Source: Candidatus Methanocomedens sp.
GTDB taxonomy: Archaea > Halobacteriota > Methanosarcinia > Methanosarcinales > Methanocomedenaceae
Direction: 5' to 3'
Assembly (NCBI GenBank): GCA_013374385.1
Contig: QBUR01000120.1
Span: 1-5,878 of the forward strand
DNA: 5,878 nucleotides
Position 1 is the first letter of the stretch, and the number at the start of each line of letters is the position of its first letter. Positions 5,454 through 5,878 of this stretch are shown here, one piece after another. Position numbers and translations under genes: made by a program. The notes under the pieces are model-generated. The model did no database searches and was not told the DNA's origin. It was given only the letters and a program-made list of their open reading frames with translations.

Positions 5454-5878
5454 TTGGAAGTATCAATCTGGCGCAGGTCAAAATTGTTTGCAAGTTATTT
5501 ATGCAAGCATCTTTAAGGCTGATGCAGGGAATTTCCTTACTTATGATATGGTAGGGGTGTCTGTAGGTATTCGGTTGCATCCCTGGACGTAGTTGAGGAA
5601 TATATTCCAGTTCAATGAACACATAGGTGTTGAGTGAAATATTCCCTGAAAATCGGTAGGATTTTTTTAGTTCCTGCGTGAACTTAGGTAATGCATAAGT
5701 TAAATCTGCCAACACAGCGCCTGTCTCGACAGAAGCCAGTTGATCTTTATCTCCTAATAAAATAAGTCTCGCATTTTGCTTTAATGCACTAACTAACTTG
5801 CTCATCAACGGCAAATCAATCATCGAAACCTCATCTACAACGACAATATCAAAGGGCAAAGGTGACTCGGCATTATAC
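5383..5878 (-). CDS. recD: RecD-like helicase fragment (exonuclease V alpha), partial, with an unrelated 3' end
   Basis: RecD is the SF1B helicase subunit of bacterial RecBCD. Reading leftwards from the window edge, bases 5878 to about 5641 encode YNAESPLPFDIVVVDEVSM, the Walker B helicase motif, then LILLGDKDQLASVETGAVL and LKKSYRFSGNI, the next SF1B motifs. The style matches gammaproteobacterial RecD. After SGNI (5636-5646) the frame stays open to a stop at 5383, but the residues (LNTYVFIELEYIPQLRPG and onward) no longer look like RecD, and the last part is antisense to the phosphoesterase gene. The N-terminus lies beyond the window. RecBCD is a bacterial system, so in an archaeal setting this is either an assembly chimera at a contig end or a broken transferred gene. 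Confidence 0.75.
   Translation of the reverse strand, partial: YNAESPLPFDIVVVDEVSMIDLPLMSKLVSALKQNARLILLGDKDQLASVETGAVLADLTYALPKFTQELKKSYRFSGNISLNTYVFIELEYIPQLRPGMQPNTYRHPYHIISKEIPCISLKDACINNLQTILTCARLILPIISFSHPNPAPPHTFSKKTPAHS
5454..5640. other. Stretch with no convincing gene between the phosphoesterase gene and the RecD fragment
   Basis: No start codon with a ribosome site leads a plausible protein here. A weak hairpin, GTTTGCA (5486-5492) with TGCAAGC (5502-5508), lies after the phosphoesterase stop and could be a poor terminator. A perfect 12-bp palindrome, GGAATATATTCC, occurs at 5597-5608. Both strands have partly open frames, the minus one continuous with the RecD fragment, but neither is recognisable. 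Confidence 0.5.

Overview
The window looks archaeal and most resembles the Methanosarcinales/ANME-2 group. The pointers are a short archaeal-type ThiC, an FmdE-family protein, a free-standing LigD-type 3'-phosphoesterase, remnants of an archaeal AAA ATPase of the DUF4143 type, consensus TATA boxes (TTTATATA or TTAATAAA) about 25 bases ahead of start codons, and probable leaderless starts. The lineage is inferred from these traits and was not tested by any search.

Layout. Bases 1-50 may be the edge of an insertion sequence: an IS6-like terminal sequence and the last codons of an unknown gene, followed by a T10 tract. Bases 164-187 hold an 11-bp perfect inverted repeat ahead of thiC (265-1545), the pyrimidine-branch enzyme of thiamine synthesis. 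After a possible terminator comes a scar (1741-2710): the 5' part of a helix-turn-helix, transposase-like gene, with a near-consensus TATA box overlapped by an 11-bp inverted repeat, runs out of frame into the 3' end of a DUF4143 ATPase gene. Next is a separately promoted fmdE-like gene (2752-3285).

The core is a tight cluster of trxB (3363-4271), nth (4273-4908) and a 3'-phosphoesterase gene (4905-5453). The first two are 1 base apart and the last pair share an ATGA overlap. NADPH thioredoxin reductase, an endonuclease III-type glycosylase/lyase and a 3'-end healing enzyme would thus be made together, suggesting a redox and base-excision-repair unit. The Nth protein has His in place of the second Cys of the usual [4Fe-4S] motif.

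The right end (about 5641-5878, minus strand) encodes a clearly bacterial-looking RecD helicase segment. It stops matching RecD at about 5636-5646 and runs into unidentified sequence. This is either a chimeric assembly join or a transferred, broken gene. Bases 5454-5640 hold no convincing gene.
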